Below are positions 16,001-22,797 of a stretch of 35,606 bases of DNA, piece by piece; within the stretch, counting starts at the first letter, position 1, and every line of letters starts with the position of its first letter. Origin of the DNA: an uncultured Treponema sp. (GTDB lineage Bacteria > Spirochaetota > Spirochaetia > Treponematales > Treponemataceae); assembly GCA_937885475.1 (NCBI GenBank), contig CAKZZR010000009.1, positions 1-35,606 of the forward strand. Reading direction: 5' to 3'. A program made the translations under genes and the position numbers. Below the pieces are notes generated by a model. It made no database searches. It was given only the letters and a program-made list of their open reading frames with translations, and had not been told where the DNA came from.

Positions 16001-18954
16001 CGATTCCGTTTGTGGACGTTCCTGCGTCATATGCGTCCGGGGGCGATGGTGCAGTTCTTACGCTGCATGTGCTTACGGATTGCTATGGGCGGCGGCTTAC
16101 CAATTATGGCTCTTTGCAGGGGGGCGCGTCATTTACGGCGGTAAGCGACCGGGCGGCGCCTGTTCTGGTGGGCGCACGAACCGGGCAGGAACTGCATTCC
16201 GCGCCAACGGGGACGGCTGCCTCGCAAAAAATGTACGACAGCCACAATTTTGTTGAGTTCGCATATTCGGAGCCGGTGAATTTTGGCGGCGCAGAGGCGG
16301 GAACGCTGCTTTTGAGCGACACGACAGAAGCAAAGAATGTGAATGTGCGCGCAACCCTTGCGCTGGGAGCGCATTCTGCGAGCGAGGGTTCGAGTACGGC
16401 TACGGCAGGAAGTGGCATTCAGTTTGCGGGGCTTGCCTCGTTTACAAGCGGTGCGCTTACGACTGGCACGGAGAACGCCGTGGATGCAACCGTACATGCG
16501 CTGTACCGTATTTTTGCGCGGACGGCGGAAGACGCGCAGAGCGGCGCGACCTCGTTCCAGACGCACCGAATTCGCGAGGCTGTAGCGGGCTTTGTTGACG
16601 GCGAGCGGACGGCTGGCTCCGGCTCCTATTACCATTGGCTTGGCTACATAGATTCCGCCACGCTGCCAGCGGGTGCTGTAACGCCGCTTGCAAACGCCCA
16701 GCTTACCGATGCCTCGGGAAACGCCATTGACGCATCTGGTACGGAGCAGCACCCGCTTACGGCGCTTACCACGGATTCCACGGATTCCGAACTGTACGGC
16801 GCATGGGATGTGTCTGCGCCCGTGTTTGCGGAATACAATTCCCTGGAGAATACCGGCGCGGGCTTCCGTGGCAGCGCGGAGATTGCAGGTGGAACCAACG
16901 GAACTTCCTCTATCCTGACCCGGCTTGAATTCCACGTATGGGACAACGGCGCTGACGTTTCTGCTGCGGATGGAACGGAATGGTTCACGCAGGTCGGCTG
17001 GCGTGCCGAAGGCTCGGCCTCGCTCAAAACGGACTACAGCTATGCGCCAGATGTTATAGGCGGTGCGCGTCCATATGCTGCGGCACAGCGGCGCACGCGG
17101 GGCGGAATCCGCTATTCCTCGCTGTACGACAAGACGGCGTACTTCTCGTATTCACCAAGCCGTTCCGCAGACCACGCGGAGTACAATTTTGATTCCTCTC
17201 AGAGCATGGGAAGCGGCAAGGTCGTTCGCAACACGATGTTCTTTACCGGCGAGACCGGTTATACCGAAAGAGAAAATTACCGCGCTGTTACTGCAAGCGA
17301 CGACAACTTGTATTTTGCCGCATATTTTGAACGTTCTGCCAAGTGGTCGCTGAACAACACCTTCTTCGTGCAGTTTGACGAGCGGGCGTGCGTTACCGAT
17401 TTGGCGGGAAACCGCATGAAGTCGGCGCAGATTCATTCCATCGACAGCTCAAATCCACGGTTCACTCTTTCGCTTGCGCGGGCGGACGGCGACCAGCTGT
17501 ATTTTGTGGTGAACAAAAAGCTTTCGCTTGGAAAGGTAAAGCTCATTCCGAATGATTCTGACAAAGCGGTGGAGTACTCAGCGCTTGAGAAAATTCCGCA
17601 GAGCCTTCGCATCATAAAAATCGATTCGTCAGGAAGCTATGTCGTTTCCGACGATTTGCAGGTTGCCCAGAACGTTCCTGCAAAAAAGGCGTTCCAGACG
17701 GAAAATTTCACCGGGCTGACCGTAACCTTGAGCCGTCCGGTAACGCTTGAGGATATTCGCACGTGCTTCCTTCAGGCGTATGCAGCGGAAACCTCAAAGG
17801 AACCTGTTTCTGGGGCGGCGGGAGCATACGTAACGTTCCTTCAGGATGAACAGACAAACTACGTTCTGCATGGAGAGGCGCACCCGCTTTCTGACTTTGC
17901 GATTGACGTTGTGAACCCGGTGTATGCCTACGACAGCGGCATGACCGACGAGGCGCAGGGCGGCGCATACCTAGAGGGAAGCCTTTCTGTTCACGACTGG
18001 AGCGCCAGTCAGCGCAATTTTGGAACATTGCGCGCAGGGAACGACATTTTTATAAAGGCAGTGCTTTCGGGCTGCGACGCGGAATCAGACTCGCTCCCCG
18101 GCTCTGTTTCCGTGTATCTTGACAGCGCGCCGGACGAGCAGAGCATAAGCGGCAAATTCAATGCCGATATGGTGTCTGAGGATGCAAAAATCGATAAGCT
18201 TCGCTTATGGCTTCCGGGAAGGACTACGGCGCTTGAGGAAGTCGAGGTGATTCCGTCGCTTTCCAACGTGAACAATGCAAGCGGCTCTCTTCTGAGCTAT
18301 GCCGCCCAGCCCGATGAGGACGACGCGCTTTCTTATCTGTTTGAAATTCCTGCTGCGGACATGTACGGCGCGGAAGCTGCGGATTCTTTGGTGCAGGCTG
18401 CTTCCGGAACTTCGGAGGCTTCTGCCAACGCAACCGCTTCTGAAGGCGGCGCAGGATGGAAGGCAGGAGACCAGATTTCGTTCCTCTTTGGCTTGAACGA
18501 CAGTGCGGGAAGCTCGCTCAAGATTTGCCATTCGCCGGAATATATCGAAAGCTCCGACAGTTATTTTGTGCCTATGCAGCCGTTGTTTGCGCTCCGTCTT
18601 AAGAGCGCGGCTGACCTTTCCAGCGTGGATTTGTGGTCGTTCCGGCTTAAGTCAGTAACCTTGCAGCGCGGCGGCGTTACCATTTTGAACAACGTCATAA
18701 ACGCGTCAAACGGCGAGCAGACAACGCTCAAGCTGGACATGGGCGCAGAAGGAAGCGTGAGCGTTATGGTCATGACGCTGGACGGCAACATCGTAAAATA
18801 TTTGCATCACGGAACCGCGTCAAAAGGTGAGCATTACTTTAACTGGGACGGCACCACAAAAAGCGGCAGAACCGTTGCCCGCGGTCTTTACTTCATCCGA
18901 GTCATCGGCAGCGGCTTTGACGAAACCCGCAAGGTGCTGGTCGTAAAGGACTAG
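10003..18954 (+). CDS. Giant exported modular surface protein, FlgD-Ig-like C terminus
   Basis: The 2983-residue protein starts with a basic segment and a hydrophobic stretch (ACMAVILLCIGAGAWG, about 20-35), a signal peptide. A Trp-rich module, W-x-G followed by W and an NW pair, occurs four times, near residues 185, 552, 1124 and 1446, each followed by beta-rich Ser/Thr/Asn/Gly sequence that suggests parallel beta-helix or beta-sandwich folds. From about residue 1900 there are Ig-like stretches such as VVYVRFDRAMRN and FVEFAYSEPVN (SbsA-like). The end (about 2900-2983: LDGNIVKYL, GRTVARGLYFIRV, TRKVLVVKD) resembles FlgD-type Ig or CHU-type C-terminal domains. There is no LPXTG or obvious beta-barrel. 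About 645 N-terminal codons are A+T-rich and the rest G+C-rich. A role in adhesion or the envelope is inference; no catalytic motif was found. Confidence 0.85.
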   Translation: MQSCRPFRQFPFSRLFRHVACMAVILLCIGAGAWGDINWVKSGKDSHLSSDSDNDAYIVNIVGDYTVTDYWKIGKVIINLNDNVVTIKTLMYGVQNKLNLNCSFFVKGSGTLIIENLIANVSADSSSEAGSISINDYLERDYFSFEADRISGQNIIIGTVSNTIKNLPINTELKKYYSDVTSLQWYGKEDTNWNNKNNWNIQTLSDYTKLSNVSVEIPSGREHYPILNTDETVYIKDLYICSETSFNAGAGSLVFSPNGTITNYLNESTSLEIGTLMALGNLNISGNGNLCVREKLVSQNSGTITVDENQSLSFLQKNSSIRLELKEGKLDAKKQIVVGSNNVDTTIVLVSGEVECATFDYPNTGTHVCTINEGAELSMSTLYGDGVSGGMTFNGAGILKIPGSGANISWVGNGNKIKTINYDTSAGLSIKTSNSPTYYNVSDNGKNSFPSQNIKITMRAGRDNNQTPWSNIAFPYKVELSNGNFQIGNVSLETGLFNFVTNKDNVENVYELRTDDTVDDDYNGGFTVTFYVPDGSGLILDVLSWYHNVPTWTGETSSSWANTANWTGLPTGWTNENLKTMQGYEVKINYGCNNYPVISDSDDISVKSINVQGGAKFTISNGELKTSAISIVGDYSFEDANFTYSGGSISGLDGGKADFFARGNSEIQITASGTFEVNKFLLGEESGTDTRPTMYLNSAGFKVNGQYTNDGGTIHTKRPLGVELSVVPADGGSGVVTDGGTWVFDAPDSADVCVGAVTNLTYKNVIVYAGQGDTYKTYVMGNIAADSLKIYAENGSSAKLTAYNASSFEEVTIDAPVELHADMEFSTSSNSVDYDVCFKKSLSADGYDLDFSGQGFVLFSGAVTAETLTTEASCSAGLGGSVTTTGAQTYKEGTTVFADSVLIAGTAGSPSLVTFEKKLDTADEASSAPTVTIGSEAIATNVVFNGAVGSESPLKGMTIYGKTTLGSSCSAIKTNGEGVAVFKGGFENTPSLLLTGNAEIYGGNTFTSFMVDNSDIASPTTVKFEPNKAQIFNTLITSGTVLFNGNSAQNVLTLTSTDGAEKWQAVFKNKPTNENFSYTRVSYATSLNDTYSVNALRIVPNASRVKEGVAKSTENWFANVSFKWTGSGANDLWTTTDNWLYYDTDDGSTSPAETVPEYTAGSGEDYSVLFDADFDFAAAFAGVSPAVSEVVLGGVTISEKDSAADGIRFALADGKLTATDFTAGKNAVLALYPRGDSQTAADVLSVSGTKTIDSSVAVEYYDGNKAVSGKAVYPAVQNGIQSFSTLRVSLQNASSLLSFADAVSATDSVTLDGSGISFSDQLTLGAPGGSAATLSASGNVSFGSLVCEAPGSTLTFAAGTVQTVSTALTLVGTELSPIILKSNTDGTPWRLDCSGASALLVHDASIFDSYNISLDAQGTAVRINTFKSVDGGGNAGWNFPGTTYTWQGGASGSETDWQTAANWLPASVPGQYATVVIPATSATTNPVLTAGVDLARASVTDEVDGAEYGSSLAVQGDATFSAAAFPLTVGAFDLASGASATFRGGTLAADRVSIAQGASADFGSSSVVATALINDGDVRLIGAGGQTVASTVMTITNGDGSSVEYYSDGAALTETLAWGNKYSTLRFNGTANFTAAESAEATLAEIKAQTTLGGSGEGALTLNSPLTVDMSASSHFATQIPLTVSGATELKAGTVLFGAPFVGAEVTVDEALVSAGAAFTSSDFTMKGGSFTANDTLSCQNLACFGGTLSANADITASKDMLVLGEDYSADDPVTGISGLLAYTTSRGATLNYGKAFPAGPYDARIAVSSGKKLSVGKNFYVNGAELAGQSAAEWLLCLAPNRTAQNGFAEAYNSKVSYSKVICSDGTEDGSHAQVASENCTEMIDGSCVNWDFDAPTIAESYTVYDDVVYVRFDRAMRNSGGEFAAALTGGAVSYGTEGTLAHYSGFYADAECTTALAVAEDGITEAFIKSDATWNTDATGTNSGADESTDRGGTHRTAIPFVDVPASYASGGDGAVLTLHVLTDCYGRRLTNYGSLQGGASFTAVSDRAAPVLVGARTGQELHSAPTGTAASQKMYDSHNFVEFAYSEPVNFGGAEAGTLLLSDTTEAKNVNVRATLALGAHSASEGSSTATAGSGIQFAGLASFTSGALTTGTENAVDATVHALYRIFARTAEDAQSGATSFQTHRIREAVAGFVDGERTAGSGSYYHWLGYIDSATLPAGAVTPLANAQLTDASGNAIDASGTEQHPLTALTTDSTDSELYGAWDVSAPVFAEYNSLENTGAGFRGSAEIAGGTNGTSSILTRLEFHVWDNGADVSAADGTEWFTQVGWRAEGSASLKTDYSYAPDVIGGARPYAAAQRRTRGGIRYSSLYDKTAYFSYSPSRSADHAEYNFDSSQSMGSGKVVRNTMFFTGETGYTERENYRAVTASDDNLYFAAYFERSAKWSLNNTFFVQFDERACVTDLAGNRMKSAQIHSIDSSNPRFTLSLARADGDQLYFVVNKKLSLGKVKLIPNDSDKAVEYSALEKIPQSLRIIKIDSSGSYVVSDDLQVAQNVPAKKAFQTENFTGLTVTLSRPVTLEDIRTCFLQAYAAETSKEPVSGAAGAYVTFLQDEQTNYVLHGEAHPLSDFAIDVVNPVYAYDSGMTDEAQGGAYLEGSLSVHDWSASQRNFGTLRAGNDIFIKAVLSGCDAESDSLPGSVSVYLDSAPDEQSISGKFNADMVSEDAKIDKLRLWLPGRTTALEEVEVIPSLSNVNNASGSLLSYAAQPDEDDALSYLFEIPAADMYGAEAADSLVQAASGTSEASANATASEGGAGWKAGDQISFLFGLNDSAGSSLKICHSPEYIESSDSYFVPMQPLFALRLKSAADLSSVDLWSFRLKSVTLQRGGVTILNNVINASNGEQTTLKLDMGAEGSVSVMVMTLDGNIVKYLHHGTASKGEHYFNWDGTTKSGRTVARGLYFIRVIGSGFDETRKVLVVKD

Positions 18955-19007
18955 AGGGTGCGTTCTGCGATTGTGCAGTTTGCGTCTGTTCTTCAAAATT
19001 CCTGACC

Positions 19008-19036
19008 TTTTCATTTTTAGCGGGGCGTGCTATACT
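19008..19036 (+). promoter_or_regulatory. Candidate promoter, leader RNA or small RNA
   Basis: TTTTCA (19008-19013) and TATACT (19031-19036) are 17 bases apart. The predicted start, seven bases after the -10, coincides with the A of an ATG at 19043. Confidence 0.45.
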
Positions 19037-19042
19037 CTCCCT

Positions 19043-19096
19043 ATGAAAAACATCTTGACAGCAGCAAAAGACTTCCTTAACGTTTCAGTTCAGTAA
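19043..19096 (+). CDS. Possible 17-residue leader peptide
   Basis: A short frame reads MKNILTAAKDFLNVSVQ and then TAA. It lies exactly at the predicted transcription start, with no Shine-Dalgarno, so it could be translated only from a leaderless message. A terminator follows at 19132-19176, so the unit of about 134 bases could equally be a non-coding small RNA. There is no run of one amino acid as in classic amino-acid attenuators. Coding status is unproven. Confidence 0.25.
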   Translation: MKNILTAAKDFLNVSVQ

Positions 19097-19106
19097 ATAA
19101 TATAGT
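19078..19106 (+). promoter_or_regulatory. Alternative promoter for the lipoprotein gene
   Basis: TTAACG (19078-19083) and TATAGT (19101-19106) are 17 bases apart. A transcript from here would still pass through the terminator at 19132-19176 before the lipoprotein start. A 16-base palindrome, TTCATATATATATGAA (19118-19133), lies just downstream. Confidence 0.35.
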
Positions 19107-19131
19107 CTCAAAAACAGTTCATATATATATG

Positions 19132-19176
19132 AAAAAAGCGCAGGTGTGCCGTTATGGTGCGCCTGCGCTTTTTTTT
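19132..19176 (+). terminator. Terminator or attenuator just before the lipoprotein Shine-Dalgarno
   Basis: AAAAAAGCGCAGG (19132-19144) pairs perfectly with CCTGCGCTTTTTT (19162-19174); inner pairs extend the stem to a GTTAT loop and the T run reaches 19176. The Shine-Dalgarno GGAGGA (19181-19186) of the next gene starts four bases later, so this hairpin lies inside that gene's leader. The A-rich 5' arm also makes it usable on the minus strand. Confidence 0.85.
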
Positions 19177-19189
19177 GTCTGGAGGAAAA

Positions 19190-20242
19190 ATGAATAGAAT
19201 ATTGACCGTGTTTCTTGCCTCAATCCTTGTTTTGCCGGAGGTTTCCTGCTCAAATGACGTGGAAACAAAGTACGTGTATGTAGAGAAGAAAAAGGATGAC
19301 ACCGCCGCGCCAGCAGACGTAACTGGGCTTTCTGTCGTGAATAAAGGCGGTGCCGTCATGCTTTCGTGGACGGACGCTAGTGATGGCGACATTTTTGGCT
19401 ATGAGATTTCATGGAATCAAAAAGAAACGCAAGGTATCGACAGTTCAGAAAGAGATTCTGCAAGTTCAGGTGATAGTGCAAGTACGGCTGATGACGCGAA
19501 CAAAACGACTTCTGCTGATGACACAAAGCGCGAGCCGCTTACACAAGATTCTCTCGTTGTTTCACAGGGAAATGCGCATTGCTTCATAACGAACCTTGTG
19601 AACGGAACGGAATACACGTTTCTGGTAAAAGCCGTGGACACAAGCGGAAACAAAAGTGACGGCGTTTCCGTTGATTTTATGCCGTATCCCAATTTTATCG
19701 AAATATATCCTGATGTATCGCAACAGCCCACCAAGGCTTCCGTTCCTGTTGGGCTGACCGTTGTAAGCACCAACGAGGTAACGGACGTAAAATACTGCGC
19801 GGCTGCTGGCATTCGTTCTGCAAAGGATGTGTTTGACTCTGAGGAAGCGCTTAGCGCACAGCGGAGTGCTTCTTATTCAGAGCATAAGGCGGAATGGGCT
19901 TTTTCCGTCGTTCAGAACGGTTCGTATTCTGTTGTCGCAAAGGATTCACAAGAAAATTACGAAATTATTGAAATAATCGTGCGTGCCATTGACACAGAAT
20001 GTTCCGACGTAAGCCGTCTTAAAGCGCTGTACGATGCGGATAAAAAGACGATAGCAGTTTCTTGGGTGAATCCGCTTGCGGCAGCAACCTATGACAGTCC
20101 TGTGGTAAAGGTGCGTGTTTCTTATAAAAGGAATGAAGAGGCGGACGTAACTTGCGAGGATTTTTTTGACGGTGGACGGCTTCAGGCTTCCGACGAGTGC
20201 GGAATGGGAATTTGCTGCGTGCGGCGGAAGGGAATCCTTTGA
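19190..20242 (+). CDS. Fn3-containing lipoprotein, frame broken before its SUMF1-like domain
   Basis: The protein begins with a lipoprotein signal peptide (LASILVLPEVSC, lipobox Cys about residue 20), so it is probably anchored to a membrane by diacylglyceryl-Cys. A fibronectin type III domain follows (about 42-165, APADVTGLSV to YTFLVKAVDTSGNKSDG), interrupted by a Ser/Asp/Thr-rich low-complexity insert. A second Fn3-like domain starts near 275 and is cut short. After a T7 tract (20161-20167) the frame reads 25 unrelated residues and stops at 20242. Dropping one T gives EDFLTVDGFRLPTSAEWEF, entering a SUMF1-type domain in the next frame. Lipoproteins with Fn3 plus SUMF1 domains are common in treponemes. 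Current product is probably truncated. Start chosen by GGAGGA upstream. Confidence 0.75.
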   Translation: MNRILTVFLASILVLPEVSCSNDVETKYVYVEKKKDDTAAPADVTGLSVVNKGGAVMLSWTDASDGDIFGYEISWNQKETQGIDSSERDSASSGDSASTADDANKTTSADDTKREPLTQDSLVVSQGNAHCFITNLVNGTEYTFLVKAVDTSGNKSDGVSVDFMPYPNFIEIYPDVSQQPTKASVPVGLTVVSTNEVTDVKYCAAAGIRSAKDVFDSEEALSAQRSASYSEHKAEWAFSVVQNGSYSVVAKDSQENYEIIEIIVRAIDTECSDVSRLKALYDADKKTIAVSWVNPLAAATYDSPVVKVRVSYKRNEEADVTCEDFFDGGRLQASDECGMGICCVRRKGIL

Positions 20243-20591
20243 AGCAGAAAGCGTAACGATGACAAAATACAGCGGAAGCGATGATATTGATTCCGTCGCA
20301 TGGTATAAGGGGAATGCCGGGGAATCCGCACATAAAATTAAGGGTAAGAGCGCAAACCTTGGGCTGTACGATTTGACCGGCAACGTCTGGGAATGGTGCT
20401 GGGATTGGCAAGGAACGCTTACGGCGGATACGCCTTCCACTGGCGCTGCAAGTGGCACCAAACGAATCCGTCGCGGCGGAAGCTGGCAATATGGAGAGCG
20501 CGAGTGCGGCGTTTTTGTTCAGACATACAACACCCCTGACACTTGTGCAAAAGACATCGGTTTCCGCGTCTGCCGTTCCGTTGTGCACTAG
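20166..20591 (+). pseudogene. C-terminal half of a SUMF1/FGE-like domain, out of frame with its lipoprotein
   Basis: This frame encodes the second half of a formylglycine-generating-enzyme-like (SUMF1) domain: GFRLPTSAEWEFAACGG, then NLGLYDLTGNVWEWCWDW, IRRGGSW and IGFRVCRS. The N-terminal half (the usual EVT and VSWYDA segments) is absent both here and in the upstream frame, so an internal deletion is likely as well as the one-base frame difference. No proper start exists: only a TTG within the T-tract codons. Most bacterial relatives of this type are binding or structural domains without the catalytic cysteines; no activity is claimed. Confidence 0.75.
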
Positions 20592-20600
20592 CGCGTGCAG

Positions 20601-20629
20601 TTGCGGTATTCAGACAAAAACTTTATACT
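20601..20629 (+). promoter_or_regulatory. Promoter for the PilZ gene
   Basis: TTGCGG (20601-20606) and TATACT (20624-20629) are 17 bases apart. Only nine bases separate the -10 box from the ATG at 20639, leaving a leader of about three bases. Confidence 0.6.
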
Positions 20630-20638
20630 GCTAGCATT

Positions 20639-21022
20639 ATGAATTCTCAGGAAAGACTTTCACAGCGTTTTAACGACATGGGAAGATTTTTTTGTCAGAA
20701 TATTTGTGCGCTGCCGGGTATTCTGGAAAACATAAGCCGCGATGGCTGTAAAATTTGCTATCAACTGCCGGTGTCCGTAGACATGGATTCTGACTATGAA
20801 TCAAAAATCACGTTCGCGCGGGCGGCGGGCGCTCAGTTTTCGCTCGTCTGCCACCCTCAGTGGATAAAGGAATGCGGTTCCACCACGGAAATCGGCTTTA
20901 GAATTCTTCCTTCCACAGATTACGCGCGCCTTGCCGCTTACATTCAGCAGCTTGAGGAGGACAATTCCGAGGACATGCTTGAATTCCAGCCGAGTGAATC
21001 CGTATGCCAGATAATAAAGTAG
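20639..21022 (+). CDS. PilZ-like domain protein
   Basis: This 127-residue protein resembles a single PilZ domain, the cyclic-di-GMP-binding beta barrel. The diagnostic (D/N)xSxxG motif is seen as NISRDG (about residues 32-37) after an Arg-containing N-terminal stretch (RFNDMGRFF) that could supply the RxxxR part, though spacing is imperfect. A helical C terminus (YIQQLEEDN) ends the protein. I chose the ATG at 20639 because a -10 box TATACT ends ten bases upstream; longer in-frame starts would run into the previous gene. Its end overlaps the next gene by 19 bases, which suggests cotranscription. Actual cyclic-di-GMP binding is not certain. Confidence 0.6.
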   Translation: MNSQERLSQRFNDMGRFFCQNICALPGILENISRDGCKICYQLPVSVDMDSDYESKITFARAAGAQFSLVCHPQWIKECGSTTEIGFRILPSTDYARLAAYIQQLEEDNSEDMLEFQPSESVCQIIK

Positions 21023-22068
21023 CGCCTGCCTTTTCATGCAAAAAAATACCGGGAGTGGCGTTCCTTGCGTTCCCGGAGATGAGCGGAATGCTTCGCGCTG
21101 AGCTTGCGGGGCGGCTTGGCTTTAGCGCTGAGCCAACCTCTGTGTACGGCGACCTTTTGTATTATGCGGACTTTCCGGGATCTCTTATTGCCGAGGCGCT
21201 GACATTTGGTGCGAGCGGTGCGCCGGGCGTCAGCTCTCCTGTTCCGTATTGGGCGCGGTGTGCCATGCTTGACCCGCAGATTATTGATTTTGAATCAATT
21301 GGTGCGGCGGCTTCTGCGCTCAAGTCCATGCAGAGAAGCTGGGCACCGTATCAGTATCAGTTTTTTCGCCGCGCGAACCTCATTCAGGAAAAACTTCCCT
21401 ACGTAAATCTAAAAATCCGTCGCTTTCCGGTGCGCATTCCGTCGTCTCCAATCGGGCTGTACACGCTCATTTCTGAAAAATCCATGATTGCCTCGCCTGC
21501 AACCAGCAGCTTTTTGCCTGCCGGTCAGCTTTTGTTTGAGGAAGACCACGAGAATCCTCCAAGCCGCGCCTATTTGAAAATTCAGGAAAGCCTTACGATG
21601 GCAAATCTTTTGAACGGAACTCCGCTTCCAAAGGCGGGGGAGCGTTGCTTTGAGGCTGGCGCGTGTCCAGGCGGGTGGACGTGGGTGCTTACAGGGCTGG
21701 GAGCCGCCGTATATGCCGTGGACCGCGCGGAACTTGCGCCGTCCCTTATGCAGAATCCGCTGGTAACGTTCCGGGCGCACGACGCATTTACGCTCAAACC
21801 CGCAGAAATAGGCTTCTGCGACTGGGTTCTGAGCGACGTCATCTGCTATCCGGAGCGCCTTTTAAAATGGGTCCGCGAATGGCTGGAAACTGGCTTATGC
21901 CGCAACATGATTTGCACTATAAAAATGCAAGGCGAGCCGGACTGGGCGGTTATACGCGAATTTGCAGAAATTTCTGGAAGCCGAGTCGTCCACTTGAACT
22001 ACAACAAGCACGAGCTCACCTGGATTCACACGGAACCTGCGGCTTCTGCGGCAGAGGATTTGAAGTAG
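21004..22068 (+). CDS. rlmM: RlmM-type 23S rRNA 2'-O-methyltransferase
   Basis: The 354-residue protein resembles RlmM, which methylates the ribose of C2498 in 23S rRNA. The N-terminal third is THUMP-like and divergent; the C-terminal part is an FtsJ/RrmJ-type methylase with the SAM loop EAGACPGGWTWVL. The catalytic K-D-K-E set is visible: Lys in AYLKIQES, Asp in VLSDVICYP, Lys in CTIKMQGEP and Glu in KHELTWIH. The gene overlaps the PilZ gene by 19 bases, implying coupling, and ends 33 bases from the convergent HAD gene with no clear terminator between them. The exact target nucleotide is inferred from the family only. Confidence 0.8.
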   Translation: MPDNKVAPAFSCKKIPGVAFLAFPEMSGMLRAELAGRLGFSAEPTSVYGDLLYYADFPGSLIAEALTFGASGAPGVSSPVPYWARCAMLDPQIIDFESIGAAASALKSMQRSWAPYQYQFFRRANLIQEKLPYVNLKIRRFPVRIPSSPIGLYTLISEKSMIASPATSSFLPAGQLLFEEDHENPPSRAYLKIQESLTMANLLNGTPLPKAGERCFEAGACPGGWTWVLTGLGAAVYAVDRAELAPSLMQNPLVTFRAHDAFTLKPAEIGFCDWVLSDVICYPERLLKWVREWLETGLCRNMICTIKMQGEPDWAVIREFAEISGSRVVHLNYNKHELTWIHTEPAASAAEDLK

Positions 22069-22101
22069 CATTTTTTTTTGCGGCATGGCGGACTAAGCCG
22101 T

Positions 22102-22791
22102 TCATTCGTTCTGCAGCCGTTCTATCAAATCTGGCAGCTCATACACAGAGTTGATTCGGAACGTCCGTCCAGGATGCGGGGGTACGCCCTTGAACAGCGC
22201 CGCCGCGTCCTTTGAAAGCGGTTTGCCGTTCTGAGTTCCCACAAGAACCGACGTTCCCCCGATTGCCGCGTAGCCGTTGGTGTATTTTACCAAATCGTCC
22301 AAAAAAAGAGCGTCATCTATGGTTGCGTCCGCCTTTTTTAATGCCGTCTGGAATGCGCTTGCATATGGCTTTCCCTGCAAATTAAAGTCGCGTATGTCGC
22401 AGATGTCGTCAAACAAATCCCGCACGTTCAGTTTTGCAAGAACCCGCTCCGCATGTTCGCGCGGCGCATTTGTGCATATGATTTTTGGAATCGGAATCGC
22501 CTGCAAAAATGGGCGCAGCCGTTCATCGCTCTCAAGTTCGTCAGCCTCGTTTTGCGGGTGTACGTGCGCAAAATAAGCCTCAACGTTGTTCATTCCCTCG
22601 TGTCGAAGCCATTCAAGCGTGGTTGAAAAATTCTTTATGTTCCTAAGCCGTCGTTCGGCTGCCGCCTCCGCGTTCTCATGAAAAAAATCCATTATGCATT
22701 CGCGCATGCGTCGGGTTATTCCAGCGTCCATCGCCGCAGAAGCGGGATACAGCGTGTTGTCAAGGTCAAAAATAAGGTGCTCGATTCTCAT
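22102..22791 (-). CDS. HAD-family hydrolase, pyrimidine 5'-nucleotidase-like
   Basis: The 229-residue protein has HAD motif I FDLDNTLYP (nucleophile Asp about residue 9, acid/base Asp about 11), a helical cap, motif II CTNAPREHA, a Lys-containing loop GKPYASAF and motif IV DDALFLDDL. The LYP after motif I and the following ITRRMRE resemble Sdt1/SSM1-type pyrimidine 5'-nucleotidases. The substrate is not established. I chose the ATG at 22791, where family similarity begins; upstream in-frame codons are not conserved. The -10 box TATACT ends six bases before this ATG, so the message is predicted leaderless. It is convergent with rlmM and divergent from the acyltransferase gene. Confidence 0.8.
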   Translation of the reverse strand: MRIEHLIFDLDNTLYPASAAMDAGITRRMRECIMDFFHENAEAAAERRLRNIKNFSTTLEWLRHEGMNNVEAYFAHVHPQNEADELESDERLRPFLQAIPIPKIICTNAPREHAERVLAKLNVRDLFDDICDIRDFNLQGKPYASAFQTALKKADATIDDALFLDDLVKYTNGYAAIGGTSVLVGTQNGKPLSKDAAALFKGVPPHPGRTFRINSVYELPDLIERLQNE

Positions 22792-22797
22792 GCGTTC

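Noticed and set aside
14229..16935. Several long overlapping minus-strand frames under the giant gene
   Set aside because: The plus-strand gene is G+C-rich at third positions, which removes stops on the other strand; products are Arg/Ala/Ser-rich without motifs.
22069..22101. Bidirectional terminator between rlmM and the HAD gene
   Set aside because: A CGGC/GCCG pair and a T run are present, but the T run precedes the stem on the plus strand and is A on the minus strand, so neither direction gives stem then T.
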